Assembly (NCBI RefSeq): GCF_019669985.1
Contig: NZ_AP019782.1
Coordinates: 860,501 to 924,500 of the forward strand
Source of the DNA: Methylogaea oryzae
GTDB taxonomy: Bacteria; Pseudomonadota; Gammaproteobacteria; Methylococcales; Methylococcaceae
Direction of reading: 5' to 3'
Length of the DNA: 64,000 nt
Shown one piece after another: positions 1 to 8,128 of this stretch. How positions within the stretch are numbered: position 1 is the stretch's first letter; each line of letters opens with the position of its first letter. The translations under genes were made by a program, and so were the position numbers. A model generated the notes under the pieces. That model ran no database searches. It was not told where the DNA came from and worked only from the letters and a program-made list of their open reading frames with translations.

Positions 1-82
1 GCAGGGTGCCGGATGTGCCGTCCGGCACGTAGATGACGTCGACGTCCCGTTGCAGAATGAGGGTTTCACGAGTGCCGTGCAT
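1..82 (-). CDS. SufT-like Fe-S cluster assembly protein, N-terminal part only
   Basis: Only the first 27 codons are in the window; the gene runs off the left edge. Read on the minus strand from the ATG at 82-80, the peptide begins MHGTRETLILQRDV and continues with a VPDG stretch. This resembles the start of SufT/DUF59-type proteins, which typically open with a R-E-T-x-x-L-x-R-D block and an I-P-x-G turn. It lies 8 nt downstream of the SDR gene, as the last visible member of the mtaD-ubiG-gph-SDR operon. The identification rests on a short N-terminus, so it is tentative. Confidence 0.5.
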   Translation of the reverse strand, partial: MHGTRETLILQRDVDVIYVPDGTSGTL

Positions 83-90
83 GGAGCGGA

Positions 91-840
91 TTACCTGTTT
101 TGAGTCTTGGAAGCGATGTCGGCAGGGCCGAAGCATCGTGCTGTGAGGGTCCTTCCTTCGGGAGTTAACCAGTGGGCGATGAAGGCGGCGATGGGTTCCG
201 CTCCCGGCAGTTGCGCCGGGTTCTCGCCGGGGAAGATGCGGCTGCGCAGGGCCGAGCGGAACGGTGCCGGCGCCACGGTGGCGACGCGCAAGCGGCCGCC
301 GGCGTCCCATTCCTCGGCCAGGGTCTGGGCCATTTGCCTCAAGCCGGCCTTGGCGACGCCGTAGGCGCCCCAATACGCCTTGCTGTGGCTGGCCGGGTCG
401 TCGACGAACAGGACGCCGGCGTCGTCGCTACGGGCCAGGGCCGGCAGCAGCGCTTGGGTGAGCAGGAACGGCGCGGTCAGGTTGAGGTGCAGCAGCCGCT
501 GCCAATCCTTGCCTGGCAGGTCGGCCAGCGGCATCAGCGGGCCGGTGTCGGCGGCGCAGTGCACCAAGCCGTGGAGCGCGCCGAATTGCTGTTCCACCGC
601 CTGGGCCAGGGCTTGCGCCTGGGCTTCGTCCAATTGCGCCAAGTCGCAGGGGAACAGGTGGGGCAGGGTAAAGCCGGCGGCGGCGATGCGGTCGTAAATG
701 GCTTCCAGCGGCTGCTGGCGGCGGCCGAGCAGGATCAGTTCGGCGCCTTGTGCGGCGCAGGCCAGGGCCACGGCGGAGCCCAGGAAGCCGCCGGCGCCGG
801 TGACGAGGAGGGTGCGCTTCGGCGCGGGCGTAGACGTCAT
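91..840 (-). CDS. YciK-like short-chain dehydrogenase/reductase
   Basis: This 249-residue SDR is close in length to E. coli YciK. The N-terminal dinucleotide-binding motif is TGAGGFLG (near residue 15), and the YxxxK pair lies in AYGVAK. The usual catalytic serine, about 13 residues before the tyrosine, falls in a VDDPAS stretch, so the canonical S-S-S is replaced by D-D-P. The C-terminal part (PAPFRSALRSRIFPGE) resembles the YciK tail. The start chosen is the ATG at 840-838, which overlaps the gph stop (ATGA) and implies translational coupling. The substrate is unknown; a longer frame reading through gph was rejected as a shadow. Confidence 0.85.
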   Translation of the reverse strand: MTSTPAPKRTLLVTGAGGFLGSAVALACAAQGAELILLGRRQQPLEAIYDRIAAAGFTLPHLFPCDLAQLDEAQAQALAQAVEQQFGALHGLVHCAADTGPLMPLADLPGKDWQRLLHLNLTAPFLLTQALLPALARSDDAGVLFVDDPASHSKAYWGAYGVAKAGLRQMAQTLAEEWDAGGRLRVATVAPAPFRSALRSRIFPGENPAQLPGAEPIAAFIAHWLTPEGRTLTARCFGPADIASKTQNR

Positions 841-1514
841 GCCGTTGCTCCGTGACGTTCCAGCCAGGCCAAGAGGTCCAGCGGCGAATGCAGCAGGGCG
901 TCGGCGCCCCAGTCGTTGGGATCGTCGCCTTCCGGCACATAGCCGTAGGCGGCGGCCAGGGTCTTCATGCCGGCGGCGCGGCCGGCCGCGATGTCCCGAT
1001 CGGCGTCGCCCACGTAGACGCAGCATTCCGGCCGGCTGTTGATACGGCGGCAGGCTTCCAGCATGGGCATGGGGTGAGGCTTTTTCTCCGCCACCGTGTC
1101 GCCGCTGACGATGCAGCCGCTGCGCTGGGCCAGTTGCAGGGCTTCCATCAAAGGCTCGGTGAGCCAGGCCGGCTTGTTGGTGACCACGCCCCAGGGACGG
1201 CCGAGGGCTTCCAGCCGCTCCAGCACCTGGGCCATGCCGTCGAACAAGCGAGTGTGTTGGGCGATGTTGTTGCGGTAGAAGTCCAGCATCAGCCGCAGGC
1301 GCTGTTGGAACAGGGTTTCGTCCTGGTCGTTGCCGAAGGCGCGCACCAGCATGGCCGACGCTCCCGCCGAGACCACCGGACGCAGGTATTCCAGCGGCAG
1401 GGCATCGCGGCCTTCTTCCCGCAACACGCGGTTGACGGCCGCCGCCAGGTCGGGCGCCGTGTCCAGCAGGGTGCCGTCCAGGTCGAAGAGTACCGTCGTG
1501 ACGGTGCGCGGCAC
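837..1514 (-). CDS. gph: phosphoglycolate phosphatase (HAD superfamily)
   Basis: This 225-residue enzyme hydrolyses 2-phosphoglycolate, a by-product of DNA repair and of Rubisco oxygenation. HAD motif I is DLDGTLLDT with the nucleophile and acid/base aspartates at residues 11 and 13. Motif II is VVTNKP, the motif III lysine lies in AEKKPHP, and motif IV is VGDADRD. The start is GTG (complement of 1512-1514), preceded by GGAGG at good spacing. The stop overlaps the SDR start, and ubiG ends 4 nt upstream. The ubiG-gph-yciK order is a common gammaproteobacterial arrangement. Confidence 0.93.
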   Translation of the reverse strand: MPRTVTTVLFDLDGTLLDTAPDLAAAVNRVLREEGRDALPLEYLRPVVSAGASAMLVRAFGNDQDETLFQQRLRLMLDFYRNNIAQHTRLFDGMAQVLERLEALGRPWGVVTNKPAWLTEPLMEALQLAQRSGCIVSGDTVAEKKPHPMPMLEACRRINSRPECCVYVGDADRDIAAGRAAGMKTLAAAYGYVPEGDDPNDWGADALLHSPLDLLAWLERHGATA

Positions 1515-1518
1515 GGGA

Positions 1519-2220
1519 TTAAGCCTCCGGCTTGCGGAACGCCGCCAGGTAGTTGATGCCCACGTCGTCCCCCAGGAAGAACCCTTGGGTCAGCGGGTTG
1601 TAGCCGATGCCGGCCATGCTCACCAGCTCCAGGCCGGCGTGGCGCGCCCAGCCTTCCAGTTGCGAAGGGCGGATGAAGGTGTCGTAGTCGTGGGTGCCCT
1701 TGGGGATCATGCGCAGCAGGTATTCCGCCGCCACCACCGCCAGCAAATAGGCCTTCAGGGTTTTGTTGAGGGTGGAGAAGAACACCATGCCGCCCGGCTT
1801 GGCCAGGTTGGCGCAGGCGCGCACCACCGATTCCGGATTGGGCACGTGCTCCAGCATTTCCATGCAGGTGACCACGTCGAAGGCCCCCGGCATTTCCGCC
1901 GCCAGGCTTTCGGCGCTGATTTTGCGGTAGCTAACCTTTACGCCGGATTCCAGGCCGTGCAAATCAGCCACGTCCAACAGCTCCGCCGCCAGGTCGATGC
2001 CCAGCGTATCGGCCCCTTGCCGGGCCAGGCCTTCGGACAGGATGCCGCCGCCGCAGCCTACGTCCACGGCCTTTTTGCCGGCCAGGGGTGCGTTCTTCTC
2101 GATGTATTGCAGGCGCAGCGGGTTGACTTGGTGCAGGGTCTTGAATTCGCCGGTGGGATCCCACCAGCGATCCGCCTGGCTGCCGAATTTGTGGATTTCG
2201 TGGGCGTGGACGTTGGTCAT
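1519..2220 (-). CDS. ubiG: ubiquinone biosynthesis O-methyltransferase UbiG
   Basis: A 233-residue SAM-dependent methyltransferase that performs both O-methylations in ubiquinone synthesis at the inner membrane face. The N-terminal FGSQADRWWDPTGEFKTLHQVNPLR region is typical of UbiG. SAM motif I is VDVGCGGGILSE, followed by an acidic GIDLA loop, and the MEMLEHVPNP block is also characteristic. The ATG at 2220-2218 overlaps the stop of the upstream deaminase gene (ATGA). UbiG releases S-adenosylhomocysteine, so co-transcription with an SAH/MTA deaminase makes metabolic sense. Confidence 0.96.
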   Translation of the reverse strand: MTNVHAHEIHKFGSQADRWWDPTGEFKTLHQVNPLRLQYIEKNAPLAGKKAVDVGCGGGILSEGLARQGADTLGIDLAAELLDVADLHGLESGVKVSYRKISAESLAAEMPGAFDVVTCMEMLEHVPNPESVVRACANLAKPGGMVFFSTLNKTLKAYLLAVVAAEYLLRMIPKGTHDYDTFIRPSQLEGWARHAGLELVSMAGIGYNPLTQGFFLGDDVGINYLAAFRKPEA

Positions 2221-3551
2221 GGCTGTCCTGTGTGGTGGGAGTGGCTGGAAAGCTTGGCCTGCCAGTGGTCGGCGCGGGCCAGGATGTCGTCGAGGTCGAG
2301 GCTGGTCAGTTCGCGCCGGCGCAGCAGGCGGCGGCCGGCCACCCACACGTCGCTCACCTGGTGGCGGCCGGCGGCATAGACCAGATGGGACACCGGGTCG
2401 AACAGCGGGCGGGTTTCCAGGGCGTCGAGGCGCACGGCGGCGACGTCGGCGGCCTTGCCGATTTGCAGGGAGCCGATTTCGCCGTCCAGGCCCAGGGCCT
2501 TGGCGCCGTTGAGGGTGGCCATGCGCAGCACGGTGTGGGCCGGCAGGGCGCTGGCATCGCCGGCCACCGCCTTGCCCAACAGGGCCGCCGTGCGCATTTC
2601 GCCGAACATGTCCAGGTCGTTGTTGCTGGCGGCGCCGTCTGTCCCTAAGGCGACGTTGACGCCGGCCTTGAGCAGCTTGTCCACCGGGCAAAAGCCCGAG
2701 GCGAGCTTCAAGTTGGATTCCGGGCAGTGCACCACGTGGGCGCCGCTGGCGGCGTAGCGTTCGATTTCGCCGTCGGTGAGCTGGGTCATGTGCACGGCGA
2801 TGAACTGCGGGCCGATCAGGTCCAGCTGCTCCAGCCGCTGCAGCGGCCGCATGCCGTGGGACTGCATGCCCTGCCGGATTTCGTCCTGGGTCTCGTGCAC
2901 GTGCATGTGGATGGGCCGCTCGATTTCGCCGGCCAGGGTGCGCACCCGTTGCAGCGGGCCGTCGGATACGGAATAGGGCGCGTGGGGGGCGAAGGCCGTT
3001 TGCAGCAGCGGCGCGTGGCGGATCTCGTCGTACAGGGCCAGGTTTTTGGCGAAATACTCGTCGGGATTTTGCGCCCAGGCGGTGGGAAAATCGATGAGGA
3101 TCAGGCCGATGGCCGCGCGCATGCCGCTGTGCAGCACCCGCCGCGCGGCGATTTCCGGGAAGAAATACATGTCGCTGAAGCAAGTGACGCCGCCGCGCAG
3201 CATTTCCGCCATGGCCAGGTCGGTGCCGTCCGCCACGAAAGCCTCGCCGGCCCACTGGGCTTCCAGCGGCCAGATGTAGTCGTTGAGCCAGGTCATCAAC
3301 GGCAGGTCGTCGGCGATGCCGCGCATCAGCGTCATGGCGGCGTGGGTGTGGGCGTTGACCAGGCCCGGAATCAGCACGTGCTCGTCGAAATGCTCCACGC
3401 TGGCGGCCTGGTAGCGTTCCAGGGCTTCGGCCTGGGGCAGCAAATCCTTGATGCGCCCGCCGTCGAGCACCAGGGCGTGGCGCTCCAGCACGGTGCCGTC
3501 CGGTTCTACCGGGACGATCCAACGGGCCAGCAGGATGGCGTCGACGTTCAT
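2217..3551 (-). CDS. mtaD: 5-methylthioadenosine/S-adenosylhomocysteine deaminase (TRZ/ATZ family)
   Basis: A 444-residue amidohydrolase predicted to deaminate SAH and MTA to their inosyl forms. Metal-binding residues are visible: HTH at residues 68-70, a HVHE motif after PIHMH, a conserved histidine in AVHMTQ, and the aspartate in GTDGAASNNDLDMF. Length and motif order match the TRZ/ATZ family. It is the first gene of a minus-strand run with ubiG, gph and the SDR, overlapping ubiG by 4 nt. Substrate preference within the family (SAH, MTA or other aminopurines) cannot be read from sequence alone. Confidence 0.9.
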   Translation of the reverse strand: MNVDAILLARWIVPVEPDGTVLERHALVLDGGRIKDLLPQAEALERYQAASVEHFDEHVLIPGLVNAHTHAAMTLMRGIADDLPLMTWLNDYIWPLEAQWAGEAFVADGTDLAMAEMLRGGVTCFSDMYFFPEIAARRVLHSGMRAAIGLILIDFPTAWAQNPDEYFAKNLALYDEIRHAPLLQTAFAPHAPYSVSDGPLQRVRTLAGEIERPIHMHVHETQDEIRQGMQSHGMRPLQRLEQLDLIGPQFIAVHMTQLTDGEIERYAASGAHVVHCPESNLKLASGFCPVDKLLKAGVNVALGTDGAASNNDLDMFGEMRTAALLGKAVAGDASALPAHTVLRMATLNGAKALGLDGEIGSLQIGKAADVAAVRLDALETRPLFDPVSHLVYAAGRHQVSDVWVAGRRLLRRRELTSLDLDDILARADHWQAKLSSHSHHTGQP

Positions 3552-3600
3552 CGGTAATAATTCCCTAGCAATTTAATAAACTTTATCACATTCAGCCGCC
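3552..3600 (-). promoter_or_regulatory. AT-rich putative promoter region of the mtaD-ubiG-gph operon
   Basis: Immediately upstream of mtaD on the minus strand is a short AT-rich island (several TTATT/TTAAATT runs) in otherwise GC-rich DNA, which fits a promoter for the operon. No clean -35/-10 pair with 16-18 bp spacing could be fixed. Confidence 0.3.
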
Positions 3601-3669
3601 GATTTTAACGCGAACGGGGGGGAGGCGTGGATGTTTCAAGGTCCGATGTTCGGCGGCGGCAACGGCGCG

Positions 3670-4614
3670 TCAGGCGAGAAACGCCCGTATGGCGGCGATG
3701 CCTTGGCCGCCATGACGCTGGGCGGTGGCGATGTCGGCCGGGGTCAGCCCGCCCAGGGCGTATACCGGCAGTCCGGCCCCGTCCACCAGTTCGGCGTAGC
3801 GCCGCCAGCCCAAGGGCTTTGCCTCGGGGTGGCTGGCGGTGGTTTGCACCGGGCTGAGCACGGCGAAATCGGCGCCGATGGCCTGGGCTTGGGCCAGCTG
3901 TTCGGCATCGTGGCAGGAGGCGGCGACCCATAAACCGGCGGGCAAGGGCCGTTGTCGCAGCGCCATGAGCCGCGTCGAGTTCAGGTGCACGCCGGCCGCG
4001 CCCAGTTCCTGCGCCAGCTCCGGCGCGGCGTTGAGCAGCAGGCGCAGGCCCAAGGCTTCGGCGCGCCGCAGCAACGGTTGCGCCAGGCGGCGGTAATCGG
4101 CTTCGTCCAGGCCGTGGGCGCGCAGTTGCGCCAGGACGATGCCGCTGGCCGCCAAGCGTTCCAACCGCTCCAGAGCGGCCGGGGCGTCGGCCGGCGGCTG
4201 CGCACCGAGGATGGCGTAGCGATCCGGCAAGCGCACGGCGGCGACGATGGGGCGGTTGCCGTCGGGAAAAGCGTAGTTTCCCAGTTCGTCCGGCGACACC
4301 CAGGCCACCGGCTGGTTTTCCCGGCCGTGGGGCGCGCCGTCGAAAGCGTCCACCCGCCAAACGTCCAGCAGCACCTGCCGTTCCGGGTAGCTGTGGCGTA
4401 GCTTGATGAGGGGGCGGCAGGTTAGCACCCGGATGCCGATCTCTTCCGCCAATTCCCGCGCCAGGGCGCGTTCGGCGTTTTCGCCGGCTTCCAGCTTGCC
4501 GCCGGGGAATTCCCACAATCCGCCCAAGTGCGTGTGGAGGGGGCGGCGGGCGATGAGTATTTGGCCTTGGGGGTTACGGACGACGCCGACGGCGACGTGG
4601 ATAGGGCTGGTCAT
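3670..4614 (-). CDS. Nudix hydrolase (MutT-like) fused to a ThiE-like domain
   Basis: This 314-residue protein has two domains. Residues 1-128 are a MutT-type Nudix hydrolase with a complete Nudix box starting at GGKLEAGE (about 39-61, with RELAEEIG), expected to hydrolyse oxidised nucleotides such as 8-oxo-dGTP. Residues from about 132 to the end resemble thiamine phosphate synthase (GVHL, SCH, SPVQTT and ALGGLTPADI segments) but with diverged active-site residues. The fusion is a known gammaproteobacterial architecture whose second domain has no settled role. The ATG at 4614-4612 is used. It is monocistronic and divergent from the alpha/beta hydrolase gene. Confidence 0.9.
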   Translation of the reverse strand: MTSPIHVAVGVVRNPQGQILIARRPLHTHLGGLWEFPGGKLEAGENAERALARELAEEIGIRVLTCRPLIKLRHSYPERQVLLDVWRVDAFDGAPHGRENQPVAWVSPDELGNYAFPDGNRPIVAAVRLPDRYAILGAQPPADAPAALERLERLAASGIVLAQLRAHGLDEADYRRLAQPLLRRAEALGLRLLLNAAPELAQELGAAGVHLNSTRLMALRQRPLPAGLWVAASCHDAEQLAQAQAIGADFAVLSPVQTTASHPEAKPLGWRRYAELVDGAGLPVYALGGLTPADIATAQRHGGQGIAAIRAFLA

Positions 4615-4748
4615 GGCGGGGATTTTACCCGGATTTAGCGCTCGTTTCGGCCGGAAGCGGCCGCCGGAGGCGAAATGCGCCGTCCCAGCGGTGATACAGT
4701 ACCGCCTTGTTTCGGCCTTGCTCGGCCTTAAAGCGGAGAGAATCGCCT

Positions 4749-5684
4749 ATGTTCGTCCCCTCAATCCTTCGTTTGTGCCTGTTCTTGACCGCCTTGCTGG
4801 CGGCCGGCGGCGCCAGTGGGCGCGAACCGGCCTGGGAACGCCTGGTCGACGTGGGCGGCCATCGGTTGCGCATCGCTTGCGAGGGCGAAGGCGGCCCGGC
4901 GGTGATTTTGGACCACGGCCTGGGCGGCTCGGCCGACGACTGGAGCCGCGTCCAGCAAAGCCTGGCCGTCGTCACCCGGGTGTGCGTTTACGACCGGGCC
5001 GGCTACGGTGCCAGCGACGCCGGGCCGGCGCCTCGCACCAGTGCCCGTATCGCCCAGGAACTGCACGCCCTGCTGCAAGGCGCGGGCCTGCGGCCGCCCT
5101 ATGTGCTGGGCGGCCATTCTTTCGGCGGCTACAACATGCGTCTGTACGCCAGTCGCTACCCGGACGAGGTCGCCGGCCTGCTGCTGGTGGATTCTCCCAA
5201 CGAAGGGCAGGTGGACGGCCTGTTCCAGAGCCAGATCATGCGCCAGATTGACCCCCAGGGCATACTGCGGCAAATCTGGTCGCCGCAATTGCTCGACCTT
5301 CTCCCGGCGGCGGACATCGCGGCGTTTGCTCCGGCGTTCGGCTTGCCCGCCAAAAATCTGCAAGCGATCCTGGCCGAAATGGCCGCGTTCAAAGACAGCA
5401 GCCAGCAGCTGCGCGCCGCGGCGATCCATCCCGATACGCCGTTAGTCATCGTCATGCACGGTTTGCGCATCATGCCGGACGGTGCTTTGGGCGACGGCAT
5501 GGAACGGGACTGGATGCGGCTGCAACGCGAGCTGGCGGCCCGCTACCGCGACGGCCGCGTCGTGGTAGCGCCGCAAAGCGCCCATGCCATTCCGCAGGAT
5601 CAGCCGGAGATTGTGGTGGACGCGTTGAAGCGCTTGCTGCAAACGGCGGCGCCGGTTGCGCCGGCACAGGAGGATTGGTTTTAA
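4749..5684 (+). CDS. exported alpha/beta hydrolase
   Basis: This 311-residue protein has a hydrophobic N-terminal signal segment (about residues 4-22, ending at an A-x-G-G-A-S-G region). An alpha/beta-hydrolase core follows, with an oxyanion-type DHGLGG motif (55-60), the nucleophile elbow GHSFGG (serine 124) and a C-terminal catalytic histidine candidate in QSAHAIP. The nearest group is the broad haloperoxidase/esterase-like hydrolase set; the substrate is unknown. The ATG at 4749 is preferred over one 14 codons upstream because a GGAGAG Shine-Dalgarno lies just before it and the signal peptide then starts at residue 1. Confidence 0.82.
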   Translation: MFVPSILRLCLFLTALLAAGGASGREPAWERLVDVGGHRLRIACEGEGGPAVILDHGLGGSADDWSRVQQSLAVVTRVCVYDRAGYGASDAGPAPRTSARIAQELHALLQGAGLRPPYVLGGHSFGGYNMRLYASRYPDEVAGLLLVDSPNEGQVDGLFQSQIMRQIDPQGILRQIWSPQLLDLLPAADIAAFAPAFGLPAKNLQAILAEMAAFKDSSQQLRAAAIHPDTPLVIVMHGLRIMPDGALGDGMERDWMRLQRELAARYRDGRVVVAPQSAHAIPQDQPEIVVDALKRLLQTAAPVAPAQEDWF

Positions 5685-5721
5685 ACGGCTGCGGTGTTTG
5701 GCGTTCGTTAAGGTTGCCCGC

Positions 5722-6090
5722 TCAGGAACAGCTCGAGTACGCGCCGGGTGCTGTTGTAGGGGCTTCGATCAAGTTTTTGGACAAGTGTTTGCCGATTATG
5801 GCCGGCAGATTTTTCGGCGATTTGATGCGTAATTGTTTGTTGACGTTGAATCTGCCGAACACGACTTCAATGTCGTTGGGTGTAACGCCAAAGTTTTCCG
5901 CCAGGAATCGCACCATATGGTCGGTCGCCCTGCCTGCCACCGGCGCGGCGGTGACACTGACTTTGAGCTGGTTGCCTTTCACCTTGCCGATGGCGTCCTG
6001 CTTTGAATTGGGGGAGCCCAGGATATTGAGCACCAACGTTTCGCCATCCCAGGCACAGAACGAACTCATGGACGGCTTTTTACGCGCCAC
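5722..6090 (-). CDS. DUF167 / YggU family protein
   Basis: A small basic protein of the DUF167 (YggU) family, recognised from the NILGSPNSKQDAIG strand, the APVAGRATDHMV segment and the C-terminal KQLRIK. Function is unknown across the family. Two starts are possible: the ATG at 6090 (122 residues), with a GGAGG only about 2 nt away, and the ATG at 6069 (115 residues), which matches the usual family N-terminus but leaves the GGAGG 23 nt upstream. The gene converges on the hydrolase gene and lies 55 nt beyond the end of the NIT sensor gene. Confidence 0.85.
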   Translation of the reverse strand: MARKKPSMSSFCAWDGETLVLNILGSPNSKQDAIGKVKGNQLKVSVTAAPVAGRATDHMVRFLAENFGVTPNDIEVVFGRFNVNKQLRIKSPKNLPAIIGKHLSKNLIEAPTTAPGAYSSCS

Positions 6091-6145
6091 ATTGCCTCCG
6101 GCGTGCGTCGATGTTTGCTTGGTGGGATCGGCGTTTAAGGCGCCT

Positions 6146-7207
6146 TTAGCGCGGCATCTCGAAATCGAAATCGCCGCTGGCCATCTTGGTCAGCATCCAG
6201 GAGGCGGCGCGCAGCGGATTGACGATGCCGCGATGGACGCGGACGTAGATCCAGGCGGATATCGTGGCGAACAGGACGAAAAAGCCGCCCAGCCAGGCCA
6301 GGGTCTTTTGTTCTCGCTCCATGGCGGCGCTGGCCTGGTCGAGAATGTCCGCGGCAATGTGGTTTTCGACTTGTTTTTGCAGCTCGATTTTTTCCGTGAT
6401 GAGGCCGAACCATTTTTCCGGGCTGACGCCCAGGGAGCCGGCTTGGTGGTTGCTCAAGGCGGTATGCACGACGGATTCCGCCTCCTGCACCGCCGGGTTG
6501 TCCAGGGTCCGGTCGTAATCGCTCAAATAGGCCGCCGGTGCGCCGAAGCGGAATAACTGGTTGAATATGCGCGCTTCGGCTTGCAGTTCCAGGGCGCGGC
6601 GGTAGAGGGATTCGTTGAAGCTGTCGCGGCCGAACACCCCGGCGAAAACGGCGCGCGTGATGCCGGTGCGTTCCTTCAGCTCGATCAGGTTGATGTAGCT
6701 GCCGATGGCTTGGTTGATGGCCGGGTTGTTGGCCACCAGCTCGCCGATGCGGCGTATGCTGTCCACCAGGGTGGCGATGCTGTCCGTGTAATAGCCGACG
6801 GCGCCGTCCGCGCTGCCCTGCAAGCTGTCGATGGCGCTGCGGTTGGCGCTCAAGCGGGACAGCTGTTCGGCCACGGCTTTGCGGCTGGCATCGAGTTTGG
6901 CGTAGCGGGGGTCGCTGTCGGCCAGGGCGTTGTAGGCGGCCAGCTTGGCGTCGGTAAGCTGGCGCTGCTCGTGCAATTCGTTGCCGAATTTATGGCCTTG
7001 GCTGTTGAAATAGCCGGAGCTGCGGCCCCGTTCCTTTTGCAGTTCGTGGATCAGTTCGCTGGACACCGTGGCGTAGCGGCTCAGCGTCACGATGGCGCGC
7101 GTTTCGTCGTAGACCGTGTAGCGGTGTTGCGCCAGCCAGCCGGCGAGTACCATCACCCAGAGCGTGGGGATGAGCAGCATCAGCAACAGACGGTATTTGA
7201 TCGACAT
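6146..7207 (-). CDS. nitrate/nitrite-sensing (NIT) domain membrane protein with truncated HAMP, no output domain
   Basis: This 353-residue protein has an N-terminal membrane helix (about 8-26), a large all-helical periplasmic NIT-type domain (LQKERGRSSGYF near residue 58, and LIELKERTGITRAVFAG), and a second membrane helix near 305-325. It then has only the first HAMP helix (VNPLRAASWM to SGDFDFEMPR) before a TAA stop. NIT sensors normally continue into methyl-accepting, kinase or cyclase domains. The DNA after the stop carries no HAMP or output-domain remnant in the same frame. It may be a stand-alone partner subunit or a truncation product; ligand and signal path are unknown. Confidence 0.85.
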   Translation of the reverse strand: MSIKYRLLLMLLIPTLWVMVLAGWLAQHRYTVYDETRAIVTLSRYATVSSELIHELQKERGRSSGYFNSQGHKFGNELHEQRQLTDAKLAAYNALADSDPRYAKLDASRKAVAEQLSRLSANRSAIDSLQGSADGAVGYYTDSIATLVDSIRRIGELVANNPAINQAIGSYINLIELKERTGITRAVFAGVFGRDSFNESLYRRALELQAEARIFNQLFRFGAPAAYLSDYDRTLDNPAVQEAESVVHTALSNHQAGSLGVSPEKWFGLITEKIELQKQVENHIAADILDQASAAMEREQKTLAWLGGFFVLFATISAWIYVRVHRGIVNPLRAASWMLTKMASGDFDFEMPR

Positions 7208-7388
7208 GGCGCGAGTCTCCGGCGATTGAGGCAAACCTTGCGAGGCGCGGGCGGCCGCGTGCAGCAACCATGGCTGACGATTGCATCCGGCTCCCGGCGC
7301 CGACGAACGGCTTCGCCATTCTACACCCGCGCCGGGACTGGCTGCGCCTACCGGCACGACATACCCGTATCAACGAGAAAATCATCCT

Positions 7389-8093
7389 ATGAACAACAAC
7401 AAGATCTATTTGTGCGCTCCGGTAAACGCCTTGGTGGAGGGCATTTACGAAGAAAAGATCCCCTTCACCGAAATCAAGAAACACGGCGATTTCGGCCTGG
7501 GAACCTTCGACAATTTGGACGGCGAGATGATCATGCTCGACGGCAATATCTATCAAATGACCGCCGATGGCCGCGTCCATCAGGTCGACGAAAACGCCTT
7601 GACGCCCTTCGCCTGCGTGACGTTCTACCAGCCGTTGACCCACGACGAGTTGGAAGAGGAAATGGATTACCCCGCCTTTCTGCAATGGCTGCAAAACCTG
7701 CTGCCGTCGCCGAATATTTTCTACGCCATCCGCATCGAAGGGCTGTTCAACTACGTGAAAGTGCGCTCGGTGCCTAAGCAGGAGAACTACCGCCCGCTGG
7801 TGGACGTGGCGGAGGAGCAGCCGGTGTTCGAGTTTTCCCAGATCGAGGGCACCCTGGCCGGTTTTTTCACGCCGTCTTATATGTCGTCCTTGAGCGTGCC
7901 CGGCCTGCACCTGCATTTTCTCTCGGCGGATTTGCAGCACGGCGGCCATTTGATGAATTGCCGTCCCGTTAAAATCCGCGCCGGCATCCAATGCGTCAGC
8001 ACCCTGGAAATGGCGCTGCCCATGAGCTTGGACTACCTGACCTGGGATTTCCGGCGCAACACCGCGCAGGATTTGGACAAGGCGGAAAAGTGA
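7389..8093 (+). CDS. budA: alpha-acetolactate decarboxylase
   Basis: A 234-residue cytoplasmic enzyme converting (S)-2-acetolactate to (R)-acetoin. The zinc-binding cluster is visible as HLHFLSADLQHGGH, giving histidines 174, 176 and 187 with the same spacing as Bacillus AlsD. Flanking family blocks (GDFGLGTF near 33-40, DGNIYQ) are intact. No acetolactate synthase or butanediol dehydrogenase gene is adjacent, so it appears as an orphan that may relieve acetolactate overflow from branched-chain amino acid synthesis or make acetoin. It is divergent from the NIT sensor and 35 nt before radA. Confidence 0.93.
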   Translation: MNNNKIYLCAPVNALVEGIYEEKIPFTEIKKHGDFGLGTFDNLDGEMIMLDGNIYQMTADGRVHQVDENALTPFACVTFYQPLTHDELEEEMDYPAFLQWLQNLLPSPNIFYAIRIEGLFNYVKVRSVPKQENYRPLVDVAEEQPVFEFSQIEGTLAGFFTPSYMSSLSVPGLHLHFLSADLQHGGHLMNCRPVKIRAGIQCVSTLEMALPMSLDYLTWDFRRNTAQDLDKAEK

Positions 8094-8128
8094 GGATGTT
8101 TCCCGTGCGTTCGGAGGTTTAACCATCC

